Positions 16,988 to 25,735 of a stretch of DNA of 64,000 bases are shown one piece after another (positions within the stretch are counted from its first letter, which is position 1; the number at the start of each line of letters is the position of its first letter). The stretch comes from CAZNXJ01 sp964577115 (GTDB lineage: Bacteria; Planctomycetota; Planctomycetia; Pirellulales; Pirellulaceae): contig CAZNXJ010000010.1 of the NCBI GenBank assembly GCA_964577115.1, forward strand, positions 1 to 64,000, given 5' to 3'. The notes under the pieces were generated by a model. That model ran no database searches. It had not been told where the DNA came from and worked only from the letters and a program-made list of their open reading frames with translations. The translations under genes were made by a program, and so were the position numbers.

Positions 16988-17330
16988 CGGCAGGCTGCTC
17001 GCCGTAAGCTGCGGCTCGGGCCGCTGAGCGGCCATGAAAAGAATCGGCCTCGACACCTGTTGCGTGTGTCGAGGCCGGCTTAATTTCGCGTTCCGTGCGG
17101 CAAGGGTGCCACGGCTGAGACGAAACCGCGGCACGCACTTTCCCCTGCGTCCATGCCGGGAAGCACTCGGAGTTGAGGCTCGTAAAGGACACAAATCTAG
17201 ATCGGCAGACGGCTGCCGCGCCTTCACGCGATTCATGTCGCTCAATCCTCCGACGATCGCACATTGGGCGAGCCTGCGCGGCAAAGCAGCTACCAACGGT
17301 ACCATCGTTACAGAAGATCCCGAGAGTCCC
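16988..17330. other. Convergent intergenic region, 343 bp
   Basis: It separates the GguC-like gene from the respiratory operon, which ends at 17331 on the other strand. It contains the strong bidirectional terminator at 17046-17076. I see no gene in the rest; short reading frames here are Arg-rich and inconsistent. Confidence 0.6.
17046..17076. terminator. Strong bidirectional terminator
   Basis: GGCCTCGACAC (17046-17056) pairs perfectly with GTGTCGAGGCC (17066-17076) around a 9-nt loop; one further C-G pair extends it. On the minus strand it is followed by a T-rich stretch (TTCTTTT), and on the plus strand by GCTTAATTTCG. It lies between convergent genes and can stop both. Confidence 0.75.
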
Positions 17331-17741
17331 TCAGCGCAACGAGTAGAGATAGGCTGCCATGTCGCGGGCGTCCACGTCGCTGACGCCAAGATCCGGCATG
17401 GCGGTGTGTGGATCCACGTCGCGTGGGTCGCGGATCCAAGTGATCAGGTTCTGTGGACTCTGCGGCAGAACGCCCGCGATGTAGATCTTCTCGTAAAGTC
17501 GATCGAGTCGCGGGCCGACGTCGCCATGCGCGCCGGCAACTCCCGGAATTTGATGGCAGCCGCCGCACCCATACTGGCGCAGGACGATTTTCCCACGCCC
17601 GGCGTTTGCTGCCGGCAACGTCCACTCCACTTCTAAATCCGAGCGGTGAAAGCCGTGACGGCCGTAATGAAACCCCACGGCCACCAACAAGACAAAAGCC
17701 AGGCTGAAGATGGCCACGTAGGCTTTGAGGCTGGCCTGCAT
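17331..17741 (-). CDS. Membrane-anchored monoheme cytochrome c
   Basis: A 136-residue protein from ATG 17741, 1 bp after the ctaG stop. An uncleaved signal anchor covers residues about 6-26. One heme site C59-G-G-C62-H63 is followed by the class I pattern HQIPGVAGAHGDVGPRL and an axial Met candidate in TAMPDLGVSD (Met115), ending DMAAYLYSLR. It is the last gene of the act/cox operon, so it probably carries electrons on the periplasmic side between alternative complex III and the oxidase or to another partner. An upstream in-frame start at 17825 lies inside ctaG and is unlikely. Confidence 0.85.
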   Translation of the reverse strand: MQASLKAYVAIFSLAFVLLVAVGFHYGRHGFHRSDLEVEWTLPAANAGRGKIVLRQYGCGGCHQIPGVAGAHGDVGPRLDRLYEKIYIAGVLPQSPQNLITWIRDPRDVDPHTAMPDLGVSDVDARDMAAYLYSLR

Positions 17742-17742
17742 C

Positions 17743-18708
17743 TCACATTGCTCCCGGGACCCAGGCCCGTGACCGCACGGACCGAACGACCTGCGGCTCA
17801 GAACTGCGAGCAAGCCACAAGCCAAACACGGCGGCAGCCACCGCCGGGAATACCAGGCAGCCCGGTACCCACATGATTAAGCCACCGAGCTGCTGGTCTT
17901 CGAGCGGCGTGAGCCCCCAGGAAGCGGTCGTCACCGTGTAGTCGGTGTACCAGACGCTCGGCGACAGAGTCATGAAGACGCCGAGTACGGTGGCGTGCAG
18001 TGACGTGGCAAACAAGTAAATCACGGCCGCCAACGGGTGAAGCCGGTCACGCCGCGACAGCGGTTCCATGACCGCTCGCCAAAACACAACGCCCGCGAAA
18101 AAGAAACTCACATGCTGTACGTCATGCACTAGCTTGCTGCGCAGAGCGGCCCGGTAGAGCAGCGGGTGGTGCCATCCCCACAAAACTATCGCGAACGCCA
18201 GCCAGGCCCCTGCGGGGGTCGTAAGCGGCCGGAACACGCGTAGAGCTCGCCCGACCATGCGTCGCGAGGCGGGGGGCATCGCCCACGAAAGGACGTAGGC
18301 AGGAACGCCGTACACGGCGAGCGGGGCGGCGACGAGCATCAGCAGCATGTGCTGCACCATGTGTGCCGCAGCAAGATCCGCGGCGATGGCATCCAGCGGC
18401 GAAAGTAGCGCGACGCAGATGAGCAGCAGCGCCGCGAAAAAGGAGATTGCCTGAGCGCGTCGAACGATCGTCCGTGAACCTGCACGGCGTGCATGCTGGC
18501 GTCGCCCGTACGCGTACATACCGGCCAACACGCCAAGGTTCAAGAGCACCGCTGGGTCGGCGTTCCAGGCATACCGCCATGGTTCGCGCATGGCCGTCGC
18601 TTCACCGGCCTCGGCAACGGCCGTTACTGCCGTCCAACAAGCGATTGCGACGCCAGCTCGACCTGCGGGCGCTACACATTTGCGCAATAGTCGCCCTGTG
18701 TTTAGCAT
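17743..18708 (-). CDS. ctaG: Cytochrome c oxidase assembly factor CtaG (caa3 type)
   Basis: A 321-residue multi-pass membrane protein of the CtaG_bac family found beside caa3 oxidase genes. Seen are about seven hydrophobic segments and conserved elements LLICVALLSPLDAIAADLAAAHMVQHMLLMLVAAPL (the S-P-L-D/H-M-x-Q-H region, probable copper ligands), WHHPLLYRAAL, HDVQHVSFFFAGVVFW and DQQLGGLIMWVPG. In Bacillus CtaG is needed for active caa3 oxidase, with a proposed role in CuB insertion. The start overlaps the stop of the preceding small gene by 7 nt, which indicates coupling. It is inside the respiratory operon. Confidence 0.9.
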   Translation of the reverse strand: MLNTGRLLRKCVAPAGRAGVAIACWTAVTAVAEAGEATAMREPWRYAWNADPAVLLNLGVLAGMYAYGRRQHARRAGSRTIVRRAQAISFFAALLLICVALLSPLDAIAADLAAAHMVQHMLLMLVAAPLAVYGVPAYVLSWAMPPASRRMVGRALRVFRPLTTPAGAWLAFAIVLWGWHHPLLYRAALRSKLVHDVQHVSFFFAGVVFWRAVMEPLSRRDRLHPLAAVIYLFATSLHATVLGVFMTLSPSVWYTDYTVTTASWGLTPLEDQQLGGLIMWVPGCLVFPAVAAAVFGLWLARSSEPQVVRSVRSRAWVPGAM

Positions 18709-19106
18709 CGGATGTAATAGATAAGTGGAAGTGATTCGACAAGGATCACGAGTACCGCATAGACGCTGGTGTAGATGCCGATGCGTGCCGTCGCGGATTG
18801 GGCGTCACGGTGAGGGGTGGCGGCAAAGTCTTTAAGCCGTTGATAGATGGCGACGCCAGTGTAGATCGCGGTGGCTCCCATCGCCGCGGTCGAGATCGTC
18901 ATCACAAGGACGGACCAGAACACGGCGCTGGCTCCTAGAAACATCCAGCGGCCCATCCACGTCAGGCATCCGAATTCGGCGAGGAGATACGCGGTCAGCA
19001 GATGCAAGGTCCAGGCAACCGGACCGCCAAGGACGGCAAACCACAACCCGGCCCGAGAGACTGGCAGGTCGTGACGTTTATCGTTGCCGGCGGCCGCGGT
19101 GCTCAT
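18702..19106 (-). CDS. Small membrane protein in the oxidase operon
   Basis: A 134-residue protein from ATG 19106 (Met at 19124 is also possible). Three or four transmembrane helices are visible: LWFAVLGGPVAWTLHLLTAYLL, FLGASAVFWSVLVMTISTAAMG and IYTSVYAVLVILVESLPLIYY. A single Cys is near the second loop (FGCLTWMG). No family is recognised. It is located between coxA-coxC and ctaG and coupled to both, so a role in oxidase assembly or as an accessory subunit is likely by position only. Confidence 0.75.
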   Translation of the reverse strand: MSTAAAGNDKRHDLPVSRAGLWFAVLGGPVAWTLHLLTAYLLAEFGCLTWMGRWMFLGASAVFWSVLVMTISTAAMGATAIYTGVAIYQRLKDFAATPHRDAQSATARIGIYTSVYAVLVILVESLPLIYYIRC

Positions 19107-19127
19107 GATGTGACTCGCACACAAAGG

Positions 19128-21647
19128 CTAGAGGACATAGGGAGATACATATAACGTGAGATAAACCACGAGCGCGACCACCGCATAGAAGTAGCCGAAA
19201 TGAGCGGCCATTTGCGCGTGTGCGGCCTGGGTGAGCTGCCAGTAATCGTCGCCGACCAACGTTCGCCAGAGCGCAGTAACGACCACCGCACTGCCCGCGA
19301 CGATCACCAGGTCGAGCATCCAGCTCACGACAAAGAAAATGGATCCATACGCATTGGTCTGCGGTAGCAGGTCGATACGTGTGAGATCCCAGACATGGAG
19401 CCCGAAAAACGTCAGCGCCAGCAGCGCGCCGGCCGACAGGCATGCTTGATAACCGAAACGCATGCCGCGGCGAAAGAGGAACCAGGCGGCGGAAAGGAAT
19501 GCAGTCGAAGCAGGTATCAGTAGAAAAATGCCGGCCGGAACGAGCCACTCGGGGCGAGGGACGCCGTCTTGCGGCCATTCGGGCGAGTAAAGCTGGATGT
19601 AGAAATAGGTATAGAGAACTCCCAGCAGCATCGTGCCGAGTACAGCGAAGAGGAACATCAGGCCAAGCCAGCCCAGGTTTTTGCTCCCAGTGGTGAAGAT
19701 CGGCAGCCCCAGTTCCTCTGGGAGCGTGCTGGTCCGCATCAGCTCAATTTCCTTGCGACTGGGAACGAGCCACGCGGCCAGCGCGATGGTCGCGATCAAC
19801 AGCCCGACGGGCAGCAGCCAGTACATTTTGACAATCGTGGCGACGGTCACCACGGTAATGCCGACTGCGGTGATGAATGGCATGTAGGAGGGACCTGCCA
19901 GCCGCGCGATCGCTTGCGGCTGCGCGGTGACCGCATCTACCAACAGCGTCGCGCGCCAATGTTCCGGCCGATGATCTAGGGCCCTTGTAATACGTTCCGC
20001 TTCCGCCCGCTCCTCCGGAGAACCGTTGTCCCAAAGTGGATGGCGACTGCCGACGACGGGAATGATCGGGAACAAAGCCATCGGCGGCGGAGATTCGAGC
20101 GACCACTCGAGGGTGTCGCCGTTCCAAGGGTTGCGAACCATTTCGCCGTATCGCAGACAGTACAGCAGGTTCCCAAGGTAGACGGCGATGCCGAGTCCTA
20201 GTGTGAACGACCCGATTGTCGCGACGATGTTATAGCCGGTGAGACCCAGTGATTCGGGATACGTATACACGCGCCGGGGCATCCCGAGCAGTCCCATGAT
20301 GTGCATGGGAAAGAATGCTGCATTGAACCCGATGAAGTTTAACCAGAAGCTTATCTTGCCGATGGTCTCATTCGGACGGCGACCGGTAAAAACAGGAAGC
20401 CAGAAGTGTAATCCGGCAAGAATCGGAAAAACGGCTCCCCCGATCAGCACGTAGTGGAAGTGGGCGACGATAAAGAAGGTGTCGTGCACCTGCCAGTCGA
20501 ATGGCACGATGGCCACCATCACGCCCGTGAAGCCACCCATGATAAAGATGAAAACGAATCCGATGACGTACAGGACCGGAGTCGTTAACTTGGCACGCTG
20601 CCCCCAGAGACTCGCGGTCCAGGCAAAGATCTGGACGCCGCTCGCTATGGCGATCATGAGGCTCGCGCCGGCAAAAAAATAGAGCGACAGTTCAGGGAGG
20701 CCTGTCGTATACATGTGGTGGACCCAGAGGCCGAAGCTCAGAAAGCCAGTCAGGAGGATGGCCACCACGATCAAGGTGTAGCCCAGGATGCGCCGAGCGG
20801 CGATCGTCACGATCATTGAGACGATGCCCGTTGCCGGCAAAAAGATGATGTAGACTTCCGGGTGTCCGAAGAACCAGAAGAGGTGCTGCCACAGCAGGTG
20901 GTTGCCTCCTTTCTGGTCATTGAACAGATGCGTGCCAATGGCGTGGTCCAACTCGAGCAACAGTGTGGCTAACAGCAGCGTCGTAAACGCAAACACGACC
21001 ATCATCGCTGTGACGAGCCAGGCCCACGCATAGAGCGGCATGCGGCTGAGCGACATGCCCGGCGCGCGGAGCCGCAGGATCGAGATCGTCAATTCCGCCC
21101 CGGCAGCAATCCCGGCAATCTCCGCCGCACCCAATCCCACCAGCCAGAAATCGATCCCAGGCCCAGCAAATTGAGGTGCGGACAACGGGGTGTAGGCGAA
21201 CCAGCCCACGTCGGCAATGCGATCGAATAAGAAACCCGAGTAGAAGATCAAACCACTGAACAGGTACGTCCAATAGCTCAGCGACGTCAGACGCGGGTAG
21301 GCCAGATCGCGCGCTCCGAGCATATAGGGAAGCAGTAGCGCCGCAAGCCCTTCCATGAATGGCACGGCGAACAGGTACATCATCGTCGTGCCATGCATGG
21401 TAAACATGCGGTTGTAAGCCAGTGGTCCGAGAAAGTCATTCTCGGCCACCGTCAGCTGTATACGCATCAGCAAGGCAAGAATGCCAGCGAGGCTGAAGAA
21501 CGTCAGTGAGGTGACAAGAAATCGTCCGCCGATCAAGCCGTTATCGACCGTCGCAAGCGATCCGGGGAGCCCGCGCGGTTCGTCCCACGTCGCGAAGTAC
21601 GCGTCGCGCGTTTCCTGGGAGGCACCGGGGTCTGGTCGCTCGATCAT
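19128..21647 (-). CDS. coxA: Cytochrome c oxidase subunits I and III, fused (aa3 type)
   Basis: An 839-residue fusion. Residues about 40-545 are subunit I: low-spin heme a ligands His85 (MHGTT) and His398, CuB ligands His262 in GHPEVY with cross-linking Tyr266, and His310/His311 (WVHHMY), and heme a3 His396 (AHFHY). Glu264 of the D-pathway and Asp114 at its mouth (GARDLAYPR) are present. The K-pathway Lys is replaced: the usual TGxKIF reads SGVQIF (Gln339). Residues about 600-839 look like subunit III (seven-helix, LGTMLLGVLYTYFYIQLYSPEWP, FFGLHVWDL). Subunit I-III fusions are known in caa3 oxidases such as that of Thermus. ATG 21647 overlaps the coxB stop (ATGA). Confidence 0.93.
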   Translation of the reverse strand: MIERPDPGASQETRDAYFATWDEPRGLPGSLATVDNGLIGGRFLVTSLTFFSLAGILALLMRIQLTVAENDFLGPLAYNRMFTMHGTTMMYLFAVPFMEGLAALLLPYMLGARDLAYPRLTSLSYWTYLFSGLIFYSGFLFDRIADVGWFAYTPLSAPQFAGPGIDFWLVGLGAAEIAGIAAGAELTISILRLRAPGMSLSRMPLYAWAWLVTAMMVVFAFTTLLLATLLLELDHAIGTHLFNDQKGGNHLLWQHLFWFFGHPEVYIIFLPATGIVSMIVTIAARRILGYTLIVVAILLTGFLSFGLWVHHMYTTGLPELSLYFFAGASLMIAIASGVQIFAWTASLWGQRAKLTTPVLYVIGFVFIFIMGGFTGVMVAIVPFDWQVHDTFFIVAHFHYVLIGGAVFPILAGLHFWLPVFTGRRPNETIGKISFWLNFIGFNAAFFPMHIMGLLGMPRRVYTYPESLGLTGYNIVATIGSFTLGLGIAVYLGNLLYCLRYGEMVRNPWNGDTLEWSLESPPPMALFPIIPVVGSRHPLWDNGSPEERAEAERITRALDHRPEHWRATLLVDAVTAQPQAIARLAGPSYMPFITAVGITVVTVATIVKMYWLLPVGLLIATIALAAWLVPSRKEIELMRTSTLPEELGLPIFTTGSKNLGWLGLMFLFAVLGTMLLGVLYTYFYIQLYSPEWPQDGVPRPEWLVPAGIFLLIPASTAFLSAAWFLFRRGMRFGYQACLSAGALLALTFFGLHVWDLTRIDLLPQTNAYGSIFFVVSWMLDLVIVAGSAVVVTALWRTLVGDDYWQLTQAAHAQMAAHFGYFYAVVALVVYLTLYVSPYVL

Positions 21648-22684
21648 TCCAGGCTCTCCAGGTACGCGACCAATTCAAAGAGCTCCTCTGCATTCAAATA
21701 GGTCGCTGGCATCTGCACGCCTGGTTTCAGAGCCGGGGCGTTGCCGACCCAGCCGGCGAGATTCCCTCGATAGTTCGGCAGTATTCCGGCGCCGAGCGAT
21801 ACACGGCTGGCGATGTGCGTCAGATCGGGGCCTTTCGTTCCCTGAAAATTGGTTCCTCCGATGCGATGGCACTGAGCGCACCCGGCACGGAGAAAGACGG
21901 CTTGCCCGCGGCGTTGCTCGTCCGTCGCCGGAGCGCTCTCCGCGTTTTGCCGACGGCGAACCCAATCTTCGAAATCCGCTTCCGGCATGGCGACCACATA
22001 GAACGCCATGTTCGCGTGCTGCGTTCCACAGTATTCGGCGCACTGCCCTCGATAGATTCCCGGTTGCTCGGCCCGGATCCAGAACTGCGTTGGCGTGCCG
22101 GGAAGAAGGTCGCGTTTCCCGTGCAGCGACGGAACCCAGAAACTGTGAATGACGTCGGCGCTGACCATTTCAAGCTTCACTGGCTTGCCCGCCGGGATAT
22201 GCAATTCGTTGGCTGTGCGAATGCCAAGCTCGGGATAGTCGACTTCCCACCACCACATGCGGCCCACGATACGAATCGTGACGGCTTCGCCCGTGTGCGG
22301 GAACGCCGCGGATACTTCGAGCGATGCGATGTAGAGCGGCAAGACGACGGCTAAGGGAAGCAGGACTCCACCGGCCATGATGAATCCCGTAGTTCCCAAC
22401 GGCGGCCGAGCATCGGCAGATTGCCGGCTGCGTAACAACGCCCAGGCGAAGATCAGCATGACGGCGACAAAGATCGCGGTCAGCACGATGGTCATGACCC
22501 ATGTTAGCCACGCGATCTTCTCCGCGTCGGGGCTCGCCGGATGCAGAGTCGATTGCGCCGGGTTGCCACATCCAGTCAACAACGCCACCGCGAGCAGCCC
22601 GATGCCGATGGCCCTAGCTCTGCCGCGTTTCAGAGCCGCAGCGAAGTATGTACGCCTCGGTGACCGACGGCCCGCATGGCTCAT
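21644..22684 (-). CDS. coxB: Cytochrome c oxidase subunit II with C-terminal heme c (caa3 type)
   Basis: A 346-residue lipoprotein from ATG 22684, chosen because GGAGG lies 8 nt upstream; a TTG 15 bp earlier is weaker. LLTGC (Cys39) is a lipobox. Two transmembrane helices follow (WLTWVMTIVLTAIFVAVML; GVLLPLAVVLPLYIASL). The CuA domain has WWWEVDYP, ADVIHSFWVPSL and the CuA loop CAEYCGTQHANM. The C-terminus carries a fused cytochrome c domain (CAQCHRI, then the PATYLNAEELFELVAYLESL end). It accepts electrons on the outside and passes them to subunit I. It is coupled to the preceding small gene (1-bp gap) and to coxA (4-bp overlap). Confidence 0.93.
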   Translation of the reverse strand: MSHAGRRSPRRTYFAAALKRGRARAIGIGLLAVALLTGCGNPAQSTLHPASPDAEKIAWLTWVMTIVLTAIFVAVMLIFAWALLRSRQSADARPPLGTTGFIMAGGVLLPLAVVLPLYIASLEVSAAFPHTGEAVTIRIVGRMWWWEVDYPELGIRTANELHIPAGKPVKLEMVSADVIHSFWVPSLHGKRDLLPGTPTQFWIRAEQPGIYRGQCAEYCGTQHANMAFYVVAMPEADFEDWVRRRQNAESAPATDEQRRGQAVFLRAGCAQCHRIGGTNFQGTKGPDLTHIASRVSLGAGILPNYRGNLAGWVGNAPALKPGVQMPATYLNAEELFELVAYLESLE

Positions 22685-22685
22685 C

Positions 22686-23081
22686 CTACCGACCTCCAAG
22701 TGGAGATTGCGCTGGCGCCGTTGGTTGCGGTTCCACTACGTACCGGCCGGAGCCCGCGTCATTAGGAATTCGGCGGCTCGGTGGCGAGTCACGCTCGACA
22801 TCTGCCCTGCTGCTCACCGCCAGCTGTTCGGCCACAATCTGCATGGCCTCGTCGATTGGAATTTGCACGACTCTTTTGGCAGGATCGACCCAGGCGTAAT
22901 GTTTAGGCGGCTCCGCGACCCCATCGTCGCTCGGCGGTTCGTGCGGCAGGATCTCAACCAGCCGCGGTACGTGTCTCTCGGGATCGCGGTACGGCAGCCA
23001 GAAAAAGCCGTACATGAACATGCCTAACAACAGCAGCGTGCCGCCGCCCCACAGCGTCAATCGTAATAACAGGGTTTGCAT
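22686..23081 (-). CDS. Small single-pass membrane protein between actE and coxB
   Basis: A 131-residue protein from ATG 23081 (GGGAAG about 8 nt upstream; a TTG at 23102 is less likely). One N-terminal transmembrane helix (residues about 4-25) precedes FWLPYRDPERHVPRLVEILPHEPP and PKHYAWVDPAKRVVQIPIDEAMQIV, then a Pro/Ser/Arg-rich tail. The DPAKRVVQIPIDEAM segment recalls the conserved motif of short cytochrome-linked proteins that follow ActE in some alternative complex III operons. No heme or metal site is present. Assignment as an ActG-like or linker subunit is inference from position. Confidence 0.7.
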   Translation of the reverse strand: MQTLLLRLTLWGGGTLLLLGMFMYGFFWLPYRDPERHVPRLVEILPHEPPSDDGVAEPPKHYAWVDPAKRVVQIPIDEAMQIVAEQLAVSSRADVERDSPPSRRIPNDAGSGRYVVEPQPTAPAQSPLGGR

Positions 23082-23130
23082 GATGTGCTTCCCGTAGGAC
23101 AACGCTGTACTGTATTAAGTTTGAGGGAAG

Positions 23131-23781
23131 TTAATCGCTGCCGGCGAGCGCTTCTTCGGCCCGCTGCCGCACGTCGGGAGGCAACTCGTCGAGAGGAGCG
23201 TAGTAGCTGAGCTGGAGAGCGCGCACGTAGGCCACGATGGCCCATCGATCGGCAGGCGGAATTCGACCGGCATGCGATGGCATCTTGCCGCGGCCTCGCG
23301 TGATCACATCAAACACGTATCCCGGCGGTCGCTCCCGAACCTCGGCTTGATGCAGGGACGCTGCGGCAGGAAATCCATGGCGCACCACGTCGCCTTGCCC
23401 ATGGCCGTCGTGCCCGTGGCAGGGCGCACAAAAGATGTTGAACCGTTCGCGACCGCGAACCAATACGGCCGGTCTCAGCGAAGTCGGTAGTTGCTCGACG
23501 TACGCGGTCTTCTCGTCCGCAGGCTCGCCGATGGATGTATCGACATCGACAGTTTCGGCAGGCGCTGGATCGGCCTCCGTCCTTCCCGTGTGAAAATCAT
23601 CTCGCTGCCACTCGGAGCCTCGGTATATCGTGCCGGGAACCGACGCCTGAGCGCTCGTGCCATCGGCAAAGAAGCGGCTTGCTTCAAGCGGCTCATAGCG
23701 AGGCTGGTCGGCCATCTTCTGCTGGCATCCGGCGATCGATACCAGCATCAGGCTCCAGTGCAGCAGGCCCCATCGTTTCAC
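23131..23781 (-). CDS. actE: Alternative complex III subunit E (monoheme cytochrome c lipoprotein)
   Basis: A 216-residue protein starting with GTG 23781, which overlaps the actD stop (GTGA) and has GAGGTG about 6 nt upstream. MKRWGLLHWSLMLVSIAGCQ ends in a lipobox (Cys19). MADQPRYEPLEASRFFADGTSAQASVPGTI is the ActE signature. One heme c site FCAPCHGHDGHGQG and axial Met in GRGKMPSHAGRI are present, ending with RWAIVAYVRALQLS. It is the periplasmic electron exit of the quinol-oxidising complex toward the oxidase. It sits between actD and the small membrane gene. Confidence 0.9.
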   Translation of the reverse strand: MKRWGLLHWSLMLVSIAGCQQKMADQPRYEPLEASRFFADGTSAQASVPGTIYRGSEWQRDDFHTGRTEADPAPAETVDVDTSIGEPADEKTAYVEQLPTSLRPAVLVRGRERFNIFCAPCHGHDGHGQGDVVRHGFPAAASLHQAEVRERPPGYVFDVITRGRGKMPSHAGRIPPADRWAIVAYVRALQLSYYAPLDELPPDVRQRAEEALAGSD

Positions 23782-24311
23782 TGTGGCACCTCGAAGATCG
23801 CCCGGCCGCCGAGTTGCGCGAGCAGATCGCGCGTGGCGCGCGAATCAAAGCGTCGATCGGCGGCGCGTACACAAAGAAAGAAACCACTGCGGCTCGCCTC
23901 GGCAAAACGCGGAACGCTGAACACGGGATGATGAAGCTGCGGCAGTCCGCTGGCCAGTATCATTCCCGCCGCCGCAGCTACGGCTCCGGCAGCGATGGCG
24001 AACAGGAACGCCATGACCAGAAACGCGGGCCAGCTGTGCAGCGGACGTCCTCCTACGTTCAGCGGGTAGTCCCATGTATTCATGAAGTAGGGCATGGCGT
24101 AACCAAGTGCGGCTGCGCTCAGCGCTGCGAAACCAACCAGCCAAGGAAGCAAGGTTGCCCGGCGCTCGAGCACGTCATAGAGCCCTTCAACCGGATGGGG
24201 GCTGTAGGCTTCCACCTGCTGATATCCCGCTGCACGCACCGCGTAAACGGCTTGGATGAGCTGCTGCGGCGTGGTGAATTCGGCCATAAGTCCGTAAACG
24301 CCATCGGTCAT
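23778..24311 (-). CDS. actD: Alternative complex III subunit D (DUF3341)
   Basis: A 177-residue membrane protein of the DUF3341/ActD family. The N-terminus GLMAEFTTPQQLIQAVYAVRAAGYQQVEAYSPHPVEGL is the family signature, followed by two transmembrane helices (GFAALSAAALGYAMPYFM and FLVMAFLFAIAAGAVAAAAGM) and a short cytoplasmic end. ActD is a structural subunit without cofactors. ATG 24311 has GGAGGT 5 nt upstream and overlaps the actC stop by 4 nt. Confidence 0.92.
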   Translation of the reverse strand: MTDGVYGLMAEFTTPQQLIQAVYAVRAAGYQQVEAYSPHPVEGLYDVLERRATLLPWLVGFAALSAAALGYAMPYFMNTWDYPLNVGGRPLHSWPAFLVMAFLFAIAAGAVAAAAGMILASGLPQLHHPVFSVPRFAEASRSGFFLCVRAADRRFDSRATRDLLAQLGGRAIFEVPQ

Positions 24312-25735
24312 GCGGCACCTCCGTTCGGCTCGGTGGGAACGGCATTCAATCGATGCTGTCGATTTGCCAAATTACATAACCCGGCAATCGATGCAGCGGG
24401 CAGCAGTCGAATAAAAAGAAACAGCAGCATCAGAAACAATCCGATGGACCCCATGAATAATGCCCAATCCCAGAAAGTGCTGTGAAAGGGGCTCCATGGC
24501 GTTGGCAAGTAATCCTGCTGCAAGCTGGTAATGACCACCATGTAACGGTCGATCCACATACCCGCCAACACAAGGACCCCAATGCACCAGAGGACGACTG
24601 TATTGCTCCGCAGCCGCCGCGAAAACAAGAGCAAGGGCACACCCATCGTGCAGGCAGCCATTGTCCAGAACACCGGTGCGTAGGCGCGCGTGACCCGTTG
24701 CTCGACGAGCTGCCATTTGAAGGGAGTGTCGCTCCACCATTTGCCAAACCCTTCCATGCCATACGCGTATATCATGCCGATCGTGGTGGCGAGCATGATC
24801 AGACCGAGGCCGCGAAAATGGACGTCTGTAATCACTGACTCAAGCCGATAAACACGGCGCAGCGGCACCAGAATGACCAGCAGCATCGCAATGCCGGAGT
24901 GCAGTGCGCCGACTGCAAAGAGCGACGGCAGCATGGTCGTGTGCCAGCCCGGAACGATAGAGACGGCCAGGTTGTAGGCCGATGCCGAGTGGAAAACGAT
25001 CAGCGGTAGGAGAAGGCCGGCGATTAACTTGTGTGCCACTTCGCGGCGGTGCCATTGTCCGGCTTCACCGCGCCAGCCGAGTGCCAATAATGCGAAGGCA
25101 CGGCCGACGAGCGGGATTCTGGCGCGATCGCGGAGGCTCGCCAGATCCGGGAGCATGCCGACGTACCAAAAGGCAAGGGCGGCGGCGAAATAAGCAAGCA
25201 GAGCGAAAATGTCCCATTCGAGTGCGCTACGAAACTGTGGCCAGACACCAATCGTATTGCGATAAGGAATCATCCAGTAGAAGAACCACGGACGCCCCAT
25301 GTGTAGCAGTGGAAAGAGACCCGCGCACGCGAACGCAAAAAGCCCCATTGATTCGGACAGTCGGCCAATCGAGTAGCCCCACGATCGGCCCGTCAGCAGT
25401 AAGATCGCGGCTAGCAGCGTGCCTGCATGTCCAACACCGATCCACCAGATGAAGTTCAGAATCGCCAGGCCCCATCCCACGGGATGATTAATGCCCCAAA
25501 TACCGACACCCACCGCGACTAGGTACCAGATCGAGATCAGCAGCAAGCCGACCAGCCCAACCGATAGTAGCGTGCCGATGGTCCACGTCCACGACAGGGG
25601 GCGGTCGAGCACCATCGCGCAGACGGTATCGGTCACCGTTGCCGGGGTATGTCCAGGCGCGAGCACTTCGTCCTGGGCGGGGCGCGGGGGAGTCAACTTC
25701 GGATGGTAAGAAGCATGGCTCATCGATGCACTCAC
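24308..25735 (-). CDS. actC: Alternative complex III subunit C (NrfD-like, quinol site)
   Basis: A 475-residue NrfD/PsrC-family protein with about ten transmembrane helices. Typical parts are WGINHPVGWGLAILNFIWWIGVGHAGTLLAAILLL (conserved His and Gly), GRPWFFYWMIPYRNT and GLIMLATTIGMIYAYGMEGFGKWW. It binds menaquinol and is thought to translocate protons. It is the only NrfD-like subunit seen here; the second one (ActF) of the Rhodothermus and Flavobacterium complexes is missing from this operon. The start is GTG 25735 overlapping the actB stop (GTGA); an in-frame ATG at 25723 is the alternative. Confidence 0.92.
   Translation of the reverse strand: MSASMSHASYHPKLTPPRPAQDEVLAPGHTPATVTDTVCAMVLDRPLSWTWTIGTLLSVGLVGLLLISIWYLVAVGVGIWGINHPVGWGLAILNFIWWIGVGHAGTLLAAILLLTGRSWGYSIGRLSESMGLFAFACAGLFPLLHMGRPWFFYWMIPYRNTIGVWPQFRSALEWDIFALLAYFAAALAFWYVGMLPDLASLRDRARIPLVGRAFALLALGWRGEAGQWHRREVAHKLIAGLLLPLIVFHSASAYNLAVSIVPGWHTTMLPSLFAVGALHSGIAMLLVILVPLRRVYRLESVITDVHFRGLGLIMLATTIGMIYAYGMEGFGKWWSDTPFKWQLVEQRVTRAYAPVFWTMAACTMGVPLLLFSRRLRSNTVVLWCIGVLVLAGMWIDRYMVVITSLQQDYLPTPWSPFHSTFWDWALFMGSIGLFLMLLFLFIRLLPAASIAGLCNLANRQHRLNAVPTEPNGGAA

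Noticed and set aside
23535..24485. 316-codon plus-strand frame opposite actE/actD/actC
   Set aside because: It spans three well-identified minus-strand genes and their overlaps; no protein features.
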